A stretch of 46,141 nucleotides of DNA from positions 1 through 46,141 of the forward strand of contig JAGWTH010000032.1 of the NCBI GenBank assembly GCA_028868995.1, given 5' to 3'. A model generated the notes under the pieces. It was not told the origin of the DNA, did not search any database, and saw only the letters and a list, made by a program, of their open reading frames with translations. This DNA is from Burkholderiales bacterium. GTDB lineage: Bacteria > Pseudomonadota > Gammaproteobacteria > Burkholderiales > Burkholderiaceae_C. How positions within the stretch are numbered: the stretch's first letter is position 1; each line of letters starts with the position of its first letter. A program made the position numbers and the translations under genes. Positions 11,230-21,271 of the stretch are shown here, piece after piece.

Positions 11230-12642
11230 TCAGGGCCGTGTCACGTCGCGCACCGGCCGCAGGATCACGGTGTAGAGCCGCTCGCCGTCCTCTTCGCTGA
11301 CCGAGATCGAGGCCTGGGCCCGGAAGGCCCGGCCGTCGCTGCGCAGGCCTTCGACGATCCGCCCCGCCGCCATCTGGCGCACGTGGTCCGGCGTCAGCTG
11401 CTCGCGCAGGCGGCGGTGCCCCGCGCGGGCCGCCGGCGGCAGCAGCGACTCGACGTCCCGCCCGAGCGCATCCTCCTGCGGCAGCCGGAACATCGCCTCG
11501 GCGGCGCGGTTGAACAGGACGATGCGTCCCCGGGCGTCGGCCGTGACGATCCCGTCGATCGCCGTGTCCAGCACGCCCTGCAGGCGCGCCAGCAGCCGCC
11601 GCTGCGCCGCCGTGGCGTCCTGGACCTCCGCGCTCGCGTGCAGCAGCGCCTGGCCCAGCTGCTGCGCTTCCTGGAAGGCCGCCGGCGGCAGCTCCACCGG
11701 GGCGCCGTGGCCGGTCGCGCGCACGGCGCTGCCCAGGGCCTCGACCGATTCGCTGAGCGAGCGGGCCAGCCGCCACCCCAGCCACAGGGTCAGCACCAGG
11801 ACGGCCGCCGTGCCGGCCAGCAGCACCGCGGAAGTCCGCACGATCGGCGCGACCAGCTCCGTGCGCGGGATGCCGATCACCACCGACCAGCCGGAGCGGT
11901 CGGAGCGGCTGAAGGCGGAGACGACCGGGACGCCGTCCACCGTCGTGCTCTCCACCGCGTCCTCCGGCGTCTGCTGGATGCGGGCGACCAGGGCGGGCCG
12001 CGCCAGGGTGCCCAGGAAGCGCTCGTGCTCGTGGGTGCGGGCCGCGATGCGGCCCGAGCGGTCCAGCACCGCGGCGATCCAGCTGGGTGGCAGCTTCTGC
12101 CGCACGAGCATCTCGCGCAGGGAGTCGGGATCCAGGGTGGCCGCCAGGGTGCGCCCGCCGGGCAGCGGCAGGCCCACGCCGGCCACGTACCGGCCGGACA
12201 CCAGGGAGCGGAAGAGGTCCAGCACTTTCAGTCCCTCGCCCTGCACCGCCTCCCGGATTCCCGGCAGGGGATCGGCGGGCAGGGCCTGGCCGTCCGGGAG
12301 CTTGGTATTGAGCAACTGGCGGCCGTCGCCGTCCAGCAGGACCACGCTGCGGACCTGTTCGGTCCGGACGAACGCCTGGGCCTCGTCGGACAGCCTGCCG
12401 AGGTCGTCCGCCGCCAGGGCCGGCGAGTTCGCCAGCCCCTGCAGCGTGCGCTGCACGCCCTCGAGGCGGTCGTCGACCCCGGCGATGAGGGCCCGCGCCG
12501 TGGCCACGGCGTGCTGCTCCTCCTGGTGGCGGTCGCGCTGGTACTCGTAGGCGACCAGGCCGAGGGCGAGCCCCGCCATCGGCAGCACGCAGCCCAGGGC
12601 GAGCAGGAGGATCAACTGGCGGAACGTGGGCAGCGGGCGCAT
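11230..12642 (-). CDS. Membrane sensor with extracytoplasmic Cache-like and PAS domains, no output domain
   Basis: A 470-residue protein with two transmembrane helices (about residues 8-30 and 270-292). They flank a periplasmic sensor region of about 240 residues that looks like a double Cache domain (VRSVVLLDGDGRQLLNT, YVAGVGLPLPGGRTLAA, WSVVIGIPRTEL). A linker helix and a PAS domain follow (GVLDTAIDGIVTADARGRIVLFNRAAEAMF). The chain stops just after the PAS core at VRDVTRP, where relatives usually continue into a histidine kinase or GGDEF/EAL module. It may act through a partner, possibly the PAS-LuxR protein encoded next to it on the same strand. No frameshifted output domain is seen downstream. 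Confidence 0.85.
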   Translation of the reverse strand: MRPLPTFRQLILLLALGCVLPMAGLALGLVAYEYQRDRHQEEQHAVATARALIAGVDDRLEGVQRTLQGLANSPALAADDLGRLSDEAQAFVRTEQVRSVVLLDGDGRQLLNTKLPDGQALPADPLPGIREAVQGEGLKVLDLFRSLVSGRYVAGVGLPLPGGRTLAATLDPDSLREMLVRQKLPPSWIAAVLDRSGRIAARTHEHERFLGTLARPALVARIQQTPEDAVESTTVDGVPVVSAFSRSDRSGWSVVIGIPRTELVAPIVRTSAVLLAGTAAVLVLTLWLGWRLARSLSESVEALGSAVRATGHGAPVELPPAAFQEAQQLGQALLHASAEVQDATAAQRRLLARLQGVLDTAIDGIVTADARGRIVLFNRAAEAMFRLPQEDALGRDVESLLPPAARAGHRRLREQLTPDHVRQMAAGRIVEGLRSDGRAFRAQASISVSEEDGERLYTVILRPVRDVTRP

Positions 12643-12722
12643 GGCATCGGTGGACTTCGCGCGGGGGCCAAGGGGAGTCCCTCACGTCCGGCCAAGCTTG
12701 CGCTGCCGGGCTGCCGGAATGC

Positions 12723-12736
12723 TTGCGCTGGATCAA
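12723..12736. promoter_or_regulatory. FNR/ANR-like half-consensus box upstream of the sensor gene
   Basis: TTGCGCTGGATCAA fits TTGAT-N4-ATCAA with one good half and one weak half. It lies about 80 bases upstream of the sensor start and downstream of the LuxR gene. This is weak evidence on its own. Confidence 0.35.
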
Positions 12737-12767
12737 GCGGGGCGGGAGGCCGCCGGCCGCGCCGGCC

Positions 12768-13310
12768 TCAGCCGGCCATCAGCTTGTGCACCAGGTCCGC
12801 CGTGGTGCTGGCGCGGTACTTGCGCATGAGGCGCGCCCGGTAGATCTCCACGGTGCGGTGGCTGATCGTGAGCGTCTTGCCGATCTCCTTGGAGGTCAGG
12901 CCCTCCAGCAGGCGCGCCGCCACCTCGCGCTCGCGCGGCGTGAGCTCCGCCTTCACCGGGCGCTGCGCGCTCAGGTCCTCGAAGGCCCAGATGCCCGCCT
13001 CATGCGGCGCCTGCCGGTTCAGCGCGCGGCCGCTCACGTGGCACCAGAACAGCTCGCCGTTGGCGCGCTTCATCACGCGGTCGTCGGCGTAGCGGCCGCG
13101 GGCGTTGAGGATGGGCCCGATGCGCGCGCCCAGCCGCTCGTACTCCTCGGCGCTCGGGTACAGCACCTTGAAGGACTGGCCCTTGAGCAGCTCGCGCGAC
13201 CAGCCGAACATCTCGCACAGCTGCGCGTTGCAGTCCACAATGGCGCGGTTGCGCGAGAGGCACAGGCCCACGGGCGCCTGCTCGAAGGCCAGCCGGTAGT
13301 CGACATCCAT
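12768..13310 (-). CDS. PAS-domain LuxR-family transcriptional regulator
   Basis: 180 residues: an N-terminal PAS domain (MDVDYRLAFEQAPVGLCLSRN, IVDCNAQLCEMFGWSRELLKG) and a C-terminal LuxR/GerE helix-turn-helix (LTPREREVAARLLEGLTSKEIGKTLTISHRTVEIYRARLMRKY). There is no receiver domain, so the PAS domain is the likely signal input. It is divergent from the CoA-transferase pair across a 112-base AT-richer gap holding TACG-type repeats. It probably controls that operon and its own expression; that regulatory link is inferred from position. Confidence 0.9.
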   Translation of the reverse strand: MDVDYRLAFEQAPVGLCLSRNRAIVDCNAQLCEMFGWSRELLKGQSFKVLYPSAEEYERLGARIGPILNARGRYADDRVMKRANGELFWCHVSGRALNRQAPHEAGIWAFEDLSAQRPVKAELTPREREVAARLLEGLTSKEIGKTLTISHRTVEIYRARLMRKYRASTTADLVHKLMAG

Positions 13311-13330
13311 CGGGTGATCCTCTACGGGGA

Positions 13331-13359
13331 ACTACGTAACATCATAGGTAGTATCGTAG
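13331..13359. promoter_or_regulatory. Candidate operator/promoter between the LuxR regulator and scoA
   Basis: The divergent gap contains an AT-rich segment unlike its surroundings. CTACGTAAC at its left and TCGTAG at its right form an interrupted inverted repeat (CTACG...CGTAG), with TAGGTAGTA between. It is the best candidate for the regulator's binding site. It is a pattern only and not a recognised consensus. Confidence 0.4.
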
Positions 13360-13422
13360 CGCCCGACCGGGACGCCGCGCGCGCCCGTTTCCGAGGTTTC
13401 TGTCTTCCAGCAGGAGAGCAGT

Positions 13423-14124
13423 GTGAACAAGATCTATCCCAGTGCGGCGGCAGCGCTCGAAGGCGTCGTCGGCAGCGGCCAGCTGCTCGCCGTCGGCGGC
13501 TTCGGCCTGTGCGGCATCCCCGAGGCGCTGATCGAGGCGCTCAAGGCCACCGGCGTCAAGGACCTGACGGTCATCTCCAACAACGCGGGCGTCGACGGCT
13601 TCGGCCTCGGCAAGCTGTTGGAGACGCGCCAGATCCGCAAGATGATCTCGTCCTACGTGGGCGAGAACAAGGAGTTCGAGCGCCAGTACCTGGCGGGCGA
13701 GCTGGAGCTGGAGTTCACGCCCCAGGGCACGCTGGCCGAGAAGCTGCGCGCCGGCGGCGCCGGCATCCCGGCCTTCTTCACGAAGACCGGCGTGGGCACC
13801 ATGGTGGCCGAGGGCAAGGAGCTGCGCGAGTTCGACGGCGAGACCTACGTGATGGAGCGCTCGCTGGTGCCCGACGTGGCGCTGGTGAAGGCCGACGTGG
13901 CCGACCGCAGCGGCAACCTGCGCTTCAACCTCACCGCCCGCAACTTCAACCCGGCCTGCGCCATGGCCGGCAAGGTCTGCATCGTCGAGGTCGAGCGCAT
14001 CGTCGCCACCGGCGAGCTCGCCCCCGACGACATCCACCTGCCCGGCATCTACGTGCACCGCATCGTGCACAACCCGACGCCGGAAAAGCGCATCGAGAAG
14101 CTGACGACCCGTCCGCGCAAGTAA
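13423..14124 (+). CDS. 3-oxoacid CoA-transferase subunit A
   Basis: A 233-residue alpha subunit of a class I CoA-transferase that moves CoA between succinyl-CoA and a 3-oxo acid (acetoacetate or 3-oxoadipate). Diagnostic stretches are [34 protein letters not shown] and [19 protein letters not shown]. It starts with ATG at 13423 after CAGGAGAGCAGT(G) and is followed 10 bases later by the B subunit. Acetoacetate (ketone-body use) and 3-oxoadipate (aromatic degradation) are both possible substrates, so I give no gene symbol. Confidence 0.93.
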   Translation: MNKIYPSAAAALEGVVGSGQLLAVGGFGLCGIPEALIEALKATGVKDLTVISNNAGVDGFGLGKLLETRQIRKMISSYVGENKEFERQYLAGELELEFTPQGTLAEKLRAGGAGIPAFFTKTGVGTMVAEGKELREFDGETYVMERSLVPDVALVKADVADRSGNLRFNLTARNFNPACAMAGKVCIVEVERIVATGELAPDDIHLPGIYVHRIVHNPTPEKRIEKLTTRPRK

Positions 14125-14134
14125 GGAGAAGGAC

Positions 14135-14776
14135 ATGCCCTGGACCCAAGACCAGATGGCCGCGCGCGCGGCCCAGGAACTGCAGGACGGCTTCTACGTC
14201 AACCTCGGCATCGGCATCCCGACGCTGGTGGCCAACCACGTGCCGGACCACATCGAGGTGTGGCTGCAAAGCGAGAACGGCATGCTGGGCATCGGCCCCT
14301 TCCCGTACGAGGACGAGGTCGACGCCGACCTGATCAACGCCGGCAAGCAGACCGTGACGACCATCAAGGGCTCGTCGATCTTCGGCAGCCACGACAGCTT
14401 CGCCATGATCCGCGGCGGCAAGATCAACCTGTCCATCCTGGGCGCCATGCAGGTGAGCGAGCACGGCGACCTGGCCAACTGGATGATCCCCGGCAAGATG
14501 GTCAAGGGCATGGGCGGCGCCATGGACCTGGTGGCCGGCGTGCCGCGCGTGATCGTGCTGATGGAGCACGTCGCGAGGAAGAAGGACGGCACCGAGGACC
14601 TGAAGATCCTGCCGCAGTGCACGCTGCCGCTGACCGGCGTGGGCGTGGTGGACCGCGTCATCACCGACCTGGGCGTGTTCGACGTCACGCCGCAGGGGCT
14701 GAAGGTGGTGGAGCTGGCGCCCGAGGTCACGTTCGACTTCGTGCAATCCAAGACGGGCGTGAAGCTGGTGAAGTGA
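14135..14776 (+). CDS. 3-oxoacid CoA-transferase subunit B
   Basis: A 213-residue beta subunit. [20 protein letters not shown] opens the fold, and the catalytic glutamate is in [11 protein letters not shown], which forms the glutamyl-CoA thioester. It begins 10 bases after the A-subunit stop with AAGGAGAAGG as ribosome site, so the two are translated together. A large hairpin repeat follows 6 bases after its stop and probably ends the transcript. Confidence 0.94.
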   Translation: MPWTQDQMAARAAQELQDGFYVNLGIGIPTLVANHVPDHIEVWLQSENGMLGIGPFPYEDEVDADLINAGKQTVTTIKGSSIFGSHDSFAMIRGGKINLSILGAMQVSEHGDLANWMIPGKMVKGMGGAMDLVAGVPRVIVLMEHVARKKDGTEDLKILPQCTLPLTGVGVVDRVITDLGVFDVTPQGLKVVELAPEVTFDFVQSKTGVKLVK

Positions 14777-14782
14777 TGGATT

Positions 14783-14866
14783 GGTGGGGTTCGCTGGCGC
14801 TCACCGCCACCCTACGAGTTCGTACGGACCGGATGTAGGGTGGCGGTGAACGAAGTGAACCCCACC
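14783..14866. repeat. Long imperfect inverted repeat (REP-type pair) after scoB
   Basis: The left arm is 14783-14815 and the right arm 14835-14866, with a 19-base loop. Both arms begin GGTGGGGTTC and end TCACCGCCACCCTAC when read in the same sense; only the middle differs. A single-arm copy is at 42193-42231. It can act as a terminator-like structure. Its right arm contains the first possible start codons of the next gene. Confidence 0.85.
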
Positions 14867-16243
14867 GCCGCGAGCGAAGCGCTCGCCGGGATCTGGCAAC
14901 TTGCGGGCCTGCCGTCCCAGGCCCTCCCCTTCGCCCGCCTCACCGGCGCCGACCCGGTCTATCCCTCCTCCTTCGCGGTCGCCACCGCGGCCCAGTCCAC
15001 GATCGCCGCCGCCGCCCTCGCGGCCTGCGAGCTGGCGCACGCCCGCGGCGTGGCGCGCCAGGAGGTGAGTGTCGACGCCGTGCACGCGGCGGCCGAGTGC
15101 CTGGCCTGGTTCCGCCTCGACGGCCGCGTCCCCGAGCTCTGGGACAAGTTCTCCGGCCTCTACCCGGCGCGCGACGGCTGGGTGCGCATCCACGCCAACT
15201 TCGCGCACCACCGCCAGGGCGCGCTGCGCCTGCTGGGCCTGGACCCGGCGACCGCGGACCGCCCGGATGCCGAGCGCGCCGTGCGCGGCTGGGATGCGCT
15301 GGCCCTGGAGCAGGCCGCGGCCGAGGCCGGTCTGGTGGTGGCGGCCCTGCGCAGCTTCGCGCAATGGGATGCGAGCGGGGCCGGCCGCGCGATCGCGGCG
15401 CAGCCCCTCATCACCTTCGAGCGCATCGGCGATGCGCCGCCGCGCGAACTGCCGCCGCTGTCCGCGGACCAGCGCCCGCTGGAAGGCCTGCGCGTTCTGG
15501 ACCTCACCCGCATCCTCGCCGGGCCGGTGGGCGGGCGGGCCCTGGCCGCCTACGGCGCCGACGTGATGCTGGTCAACGCGCCGCACCTGCCCAACATCGA
15601 GGCGATCGCCGACACCAGCCGCGGCAAGCGCTCGGTGCTCGTGGACCTGCGCGCCGAGGCCGGGCATGCGGCCCTGGACCAGCTCCTGCAGGCCGCCCAC
15701 GTGTTCGTGCAGGGCTACCGCCCCGGCGCCATCGAGGCCCTGGGCTACGGCCCGCAGGCGCTGGCGCAGCGCCGCCCGGGGATCGTGTGCGTGTCGCTGT
15801 CGGCCTACGGCACGCAGGGACCGTGGGGCGGGCGGCGCGGCTACGACTCGCTGGTGCAGACCGCCACCGGCTTCAACCAGGCCGAGGCGCAAGCCGCCGG
15901 CGATCCGGGCAAGCCGAGGCCGCTGCCCATGCAGATCCTGGACGAGGCCACCGGCTACCTGGTCGCCTTCGGCGCCGCGGCGGCGCTGTGGCGCCAGCAG
16001 CGCGAGGGCGGCAGCTGGCACGTGCAGGTGTCGCTGGCGCAGACCGGCCACTGGCTGCGCCAGCTCGGGCGCGTGGAGGCTGGGTTCGCCGTCACGCCGC
16101 CCGCGCTGGAACCGTTCCAGGAAACCACGGCCACGGCCTGGGGCGCGCTGTGTGCCTTGCGCCACAGCGCGCAACTGAGCCGCACGCCGGCCCGCTGGAG
16201 CCGGCCGTCGGAGCGCCCGGGCGATTCGCCGCCGCGCTGGTAG
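14840..16243 (+). CDS. CaiB/BaiF-family (class III) CoA-transferase
   Basis: Up to 467 residues. The class III landmark EGLRVLDLTRILAGPVGGRALAAYGADVMLVN carries the first domain, followed by NIEAIADTSRGKRSVLVDLRAEAG, VFVQGYRPGAIEALGYGPQAL and GIVCVSLSAYGTQGPWGGRRGYDSLVQ. The usual catalytic Asp region is replaced or shifted and I could not place it. Possible GTG starts at 14840, 14846 and 14855 all lie inside the right arm of the upstream repeat, so the N-terminal residues (AVNEVNPTA) are repeat-derived. The substrate is unknown. Confidence 0.88.
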   Translation: MAVNEVNPTAASEALAGIWQLAGLPSQALPFARLTGADPVYPSSFAVATAAQSTIAAAALAACELAHARGVARQEVSVDAVHAAAECLAWFRLDGRVPELWDKFSGLYPARDGWVRIHANFAHHRQGALRLLGLDPATADRPDAERAVRGWDALALEQAAAEAGLVVAALRSFAQWDASGAGRAIAAQPLITFERIGDAPPRELPPLSADQRPLEGLRVLDLTRILAGPVGGRALAAYGADVMLVNAPHLPNIEAIADTSRGKRSVLVDLRAEAGHAALDQLLQAAHVFVQGYRPGAIEALGYGPQALAQRRPGIVCVSLSAYGTQGPWGGRRGYDSLVQTATGFNQAEAQAAGDPGKPRPLPMQILDEATGYLVAFGAAAALWRQQREGGSWHVQVSLAQTGHWLRQLGRVEAGFAVTPPALEPFQETTATAWGALCALRHSAQLSRTPARWSRPSERPGDSPPRW

Positions 16244-16371
16244 GGTCGGCGCGCCGGACGCGGGAAAGCGCCCACAGCGCGATGCTGGTTCGACCGGCTT
16301 GCCGGCCGCGCGCTTTCGGCGATCATCCGGGCATCGCGGTAGCGCCGACGAGGACGGCGAAAGGAAGGACG

Positions 16372-16725
16372 ATGAAAAAACTGCAATGGGGAGTACTGGG
16401 TGTCGCGCTGCTGGCCGGGGCCCCGGCGATGGCCTGCTACACCGTGTACGACGGCAACGGCCGTGTCGTCTACCAGGGCCTGGAGGCGCCGGTGGACATG
16501 AGCCTGCCGCTGCACCAGGCGCTGGCCGCGAGCAAGTTCCCGGCCGGCTCCAGCCTGGTGTTCGACGAGGGCGCCATCTGCACGCCCGTGGCGATCGCCC
16601 GGGTGGCGCGCCCGACCGGCCCGATGGCACCGGCCAACACCATCCGCATCGAGAGCACCGGCCGCGAGATCAAGCCCGGGGCGGCGCCCGCGCCGGCGCC
16701 GCGCAAGGCGCCTTCGGCGTCCTGA
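16372..16725 (+). CDS. Small secreted hypothetical protein
   Basis: 117 residues with a clear Sec signal peptide ([21 protein letters not shown], cleavage before CYTVYD). The mature part has two cysteines ([15 protein letters not shown] and [10 protein letters not shown]) and a Pro/Ala-rich tail. The start is well set by AAGGAAGGACG ahead of the ATG. Sequences of this look are annotated as periplasmic proteins of unknown function in Burkholderiales; I do not recognise a function. It converges with the glycosylase gene, 3 bases between stops. Confidence 0.85.
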   Translation: MKKLQWGVLGVALLAGAPAMACYTVYDGNGRVVYQGLEAPVDMSLPLHQALAASKFPAGSSLVFDEGAICTPVAIARVARPTGPMAPANTIRIESTGREIKPGAAPAPAPRKAPSAS

Positions 16726-16728
16726 GCT

Positions 16729-17284
16729 TCAGAACCGCCGGCTGAGGTAGGGCGAGCCCGCCAGGCCGAAGCGCCAGGGCCGCTCCACCGCCTTGCTGAT
16801 GCCGATGCGCGGCCCCACGACCACCTCGTGGCGCCCCTCGGCCGCGCGCACCTCGAAGGGCGGCCGGTCCAGCCGGTGGCCGTTGTACTCGTGCACGATG
16901 CCCAGCGCCTGGCCCAGGCGGCCCGGGCCGGAGCACAGCAGGCGCAGCTCCTGCACGCCCCGGCGCTCGCGCATCGCCTCGATGCCCGCCAGCGGCTGAA
17001 GCGCGCGGATCAGCACGCCGGCGCCATGGCCTTCCTCGCGGCAGACGAAGTTCAGGCACCAGTGGATGCCGTAGGAGCGGTAGACGTAGGCCCGCCCCGG
17101 CGGGCCGAACATCACGCGGTTGCGCGGCGTGGGCCCCATGTGGCTGTGCGAGGCCGCGTCCTCGCGGTCGTAGGCCTCGGTCTCGACGATGCGCCCGCCC
17201 ACGCCGTCGACCAGCAGCACGGCGCCGATCAGCGCGCGGGCGACCTCGGGCGCGTCCCCGGCGAAATCCGCCGGGCGCAGGCGC

Positions 17285-17292
<8 letters not shown>
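16729..17292 (-). CDS. Alkyladenine (3-methyladenine) DNA glycosylase, AAG/MPG family
   Basis: 187 residues. It excises alkylated and deaminated purines. The catalytic region is [18 protein letters not shown] (active-site Glu), and [18 protein letters not shown] is the family motif, with [15 protein letters not shown] towards the end. The apparent start is TTG at 17292, which overlaps the TAG stop of the upstream ABC gene by 8 bases, implying translational coupling. DNA-repair gene imuA lies just beyond the ABC gene, on the other strand. Confidence 0.92.
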
Positions 17293-19132
<1,840 letters not shown>

Positions 19133-19243
19133 GGCGGCGGGCTCCAGCAGGGCCGCCCCGACCGGCAGGGCGGCAGTTTTCGACGGTTCCGGGCAGGCGC
19201 GGCCGGCGGCGGGCCGGCCAGGCTTCCAGGGCCCGGCGGGATA

Positions 19244-19259
19244 CTGTATAAATCAACAG
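19244..19259 (+). promoter_or_regulatory. LexA (SOS) box of the imuA-imuB-dnaE2 operon
   Basis: CTGTATAAATCAACAG fits CTGT-N8-ACAG exactly and overlaps a -10-like TATAAAT. It ends 15 bases ahead of the imuA ATG. This placement means LexA would block the promoter, as expected for an SOS-induced mutasome operon. Confidence 0.88.
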
Positions 19260-19274
19260 GTGTCCCGTTCCACC

Positions 19275-20012
19275 ATGACCGCACCGCGCCTGCCGCCCGA
19301 CGCCCCCCTGCCGCCCCAGGTCTGGCGGGGGCGGGAACTGGCGCAGGCGCAGGAGCGCACGCTGGCCAGCGGCCATGCGGCCCTGGATGCGCAGCTGCCC
19401 GGCGGCGGCTGGCCCCTGGGCTGCCTGGTCGAGGTGCTGCAGCAGGAGGCCTCGCGGCACGTCTGGCAGCTCGCGGGGCCGGCCCTGGCGCAGGCCATGG
19501 CGGCCGGCGGCGATCCGGCGGTCCTGGTGCAGCCACCTTACCAGCCTTTCGGTCCCAGCCTGCGCGGGCAGGGCATTGTCCCCGAGCGCCTGCTGTGCGT
19601 GCAGGCGGGAACGCCCGCGCTGCGGCTGTGGGCGGCCGAACAGGCCCTGCGCTGCGCCGACGTCTGCGCGGTGCTGGCCTGGCTGCCGCAGGCGCGCGCC
19701 GAAGACCTGCACCGGCTGCACCTCGTGGCGCAGTCCGGCACCAAGCTGCTGCTGGTGTTCCGCGGCCTCGCGGCCCGGCAACAGGCCTCGCCGGCGCGGC
19801 TGCGGCTGCTGGTGCAGGGCGGCGAGGCGCTGGAGGTGCAGGTGCTCAAGCGCCGCGGCCCGCCGCTGCTGCAGCCGCTGGTGCTGCGTTCGCAACCCGA
19901 CCCGCTCGCCGCGCTGCTGGCCGCCCGCAAGGCGCGCCGCGCCGGCGTCCCGCCCGTTTCCCCCACCCCCGCATCGCATGGACTGGATCGCGCTGCATCC
20001 CTCGCGCCCTGA
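19275..20012 (+). CDS. imuA: ImuA, RecA-like partner of the SOS mutasome
   Basis: About 245 residues. The RecA/SulA-like fold is indicated by LASGHAALDAQLPGGGWPLGCLVEVLQ near the N-terminus and DVCAVLAWLPQARAEDLHRLHLVAQ in the middle. ImuA acts with ImuB and DnaE2 in damage-induced mutagenesis. I chose the ATG at 19275; a GTG at 19260 directly after the LexA box would add five residues, and neither has a good ribosome site. The 3' end overlaps imuB by 35 bases. Confidence 0.9.
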   Translation: MTAPRLPPDAPLPPQVWRGRELAQAQERTLASGHAALDAQLPGGGWPLGCLVEVLQQEASRHVWQLAGPALAQAMAAGGDPAVLVQPPYQPFGPSLRGQGIVPERLLCVQAGTPALRLWAAEQALRCADVCAVLAWLPQARAEDLHRLHLVAQSGTKLLLVFRGLAARQQASPARLRLLVQGGEALEVQVLKRRGPPLLQPLVLRSQPDPLAALLAARKARRAGVPPVSPTPASHGLDRAASLAP

Positions 20013-21261
20013 GGACGCGACGGCCTGGGGGTGGCGCGCCTTGCGGTTCACGCCCCGGGTCGCCGCCGTCGAGGAGGCCGTGCTGCTGGAAGTCGGCGCT
20101 TCGGTGCGCCTGTTCGGTGGCCGCCGCTCGCTGCTGCGCCAGCTGCTGGAGGCGCCGCCGGAGCTGCCGCGCGCGGCCTGGGCCGGCGGCTCCAGCTCGC
20201 TGGTGGCGCTGGCGCTGCTGCGCGGCAAGCGCCGCGGTGCGCCGCGGCCCGAGCCCTGGCCCGATGCGCTGCCGCTGGCGGACCTCACGGCGGCGGTGCC
20301 GCACCTGGCCACGCTGGAGCGCATCGGCTGCACGACCCTGGGCCAGCTTGCCCGCCTGCCGCGCGCGGGCCTGGCCCGCCGCTTCGGCGCGCCGCTGCTG
20401 CAGGCGCTCGACGCCGCGCTGGGCCGCTGTCCCGAGCGCTATGCCTGGCTGCAGCTGCCCGCGCGCTTCGACGAGAAGCTGGAGCTGCCCGCGCTCGCGA
20501 CCTCGGCGCCGGACCTGCTGTTCGCGGCGCAGCACCTGCTGACGCGCCTGCAGGCCTGGCTGCAGGCGCGCAACCTCGGCGTGCTGGCGCTGGAGCTGGA
20601 GTGGACGCTGGACCTGCGCCGCCTGGACGGCAAGCCCTTGCCGCCCAGCGAGCAGGCCGTGCTGCGCACCGCGCAGCCGACGCAGGACCTGCGCCACCTG
20701 CGGCGCCTGGCCGGCGAGCAGCTCGCCCGCACGGCGATCGCCGCGCCCGCCAACGCGCTGCGCCTGCGCAGCCTGGAGACGGTGCCCTGGGGCGGGGCCC
20801 CCACCAGCCTGCTGCCCGAGGACAACAAGCCGGGGGAGCGGCTGCACCAGCTGGTCGAGCGCCTGAGCCTGCGCCTGGGCGAGGCCAACGTCACGGTGCC
20901 GCAGGCGCTGGCGGACCACCGGCCCGAATGCATGCAGCAGTGGCAGCCCGCGCGCATCGCGGGCGCCGCCGCGGCGGTGAAGCAGGCCGCGGCCGACGCG
21001 CTCTATCCCACGTGGCTGCTGCGCGAGCCGCTGCCGCTGGCGGTGCGGGCCGACAAGCCCTGCTACCAGGGGCCGCTGCAGCTGCTCACGCGTGCGCGCC
21101 GGCTGGAGGCCGCCTGGTGGGACCCGGGCTGCGCGCGGCCGGTGCTGCGCGACTACTTCATCGCCCGCAGCGAGGCTGCGGGCCTGCTGTGGGTGTTCCG
21201 CGAGCGGCTGGCCGCCGGGCAGGAGCAGGCCCGCTGGTTCCTGCACGGCCTCTACGCCTGA
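19978..21261 (+). CDS. imuB: ImuB, catalytically inactive Y-family polymerase homologue
   Basis: 427 residues starting MDWIALHP, the usual ImuB opening. Y-family features remain: VEEAVLLEVGASVRLFGGRR, the helix-hairpin-helix LERIGCTTLGQLARLPRAGLARRFG, and the little-finger part ALELEWTLDLRRLDGK. The catalytic carboxylates of DinB-type polymerases are not visible, as expected. ImuB is thought to bridge DnaE2 and the sliding clamp; I could not identify a clear clamp-binding motif. Its start overlaps the end of imuA and dnaE2 follows after 10 bases, so the three are one SOS operon. Confidence 0.92.
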   Translation: MDWIALHPSRPEDATAWGWRALRFTPRVAAVEEAVLLEVGASVRLFGGRRSLLRQLLEAPPELPRAAWAGGSSSLVALALLRGKRRGAPRPEPWPDALPLADLTAAVPHLATLERIGCTTLGQLARLPRAGLARRFGAPLLQALDAALGRCPERYAWLQLPARFDEKLELPALATSAPDLLFAAQHLLTRLQAWLQARNLGVLALELEWTLDLRRLDGKPLPPSEQAVLRTAQPTQDLRHLRRLAGEQLARTAIAAPANALRLRSLETVPWGGAPTSLLPEDNKPGERLHQLVERLSLRLGEANVTVPQALADHRPECMQQWQPARIAGAAAAVKQAAADALYPTWLLREPLPLAVRADKPCYQGPLQLLTRARRLEAAWWDPGCARPVLRDYFIARSEAAGLLWVFRERLAAGQEQARWFLHGLYA

Positions 21262-21271
21262 AGGCACCGCC

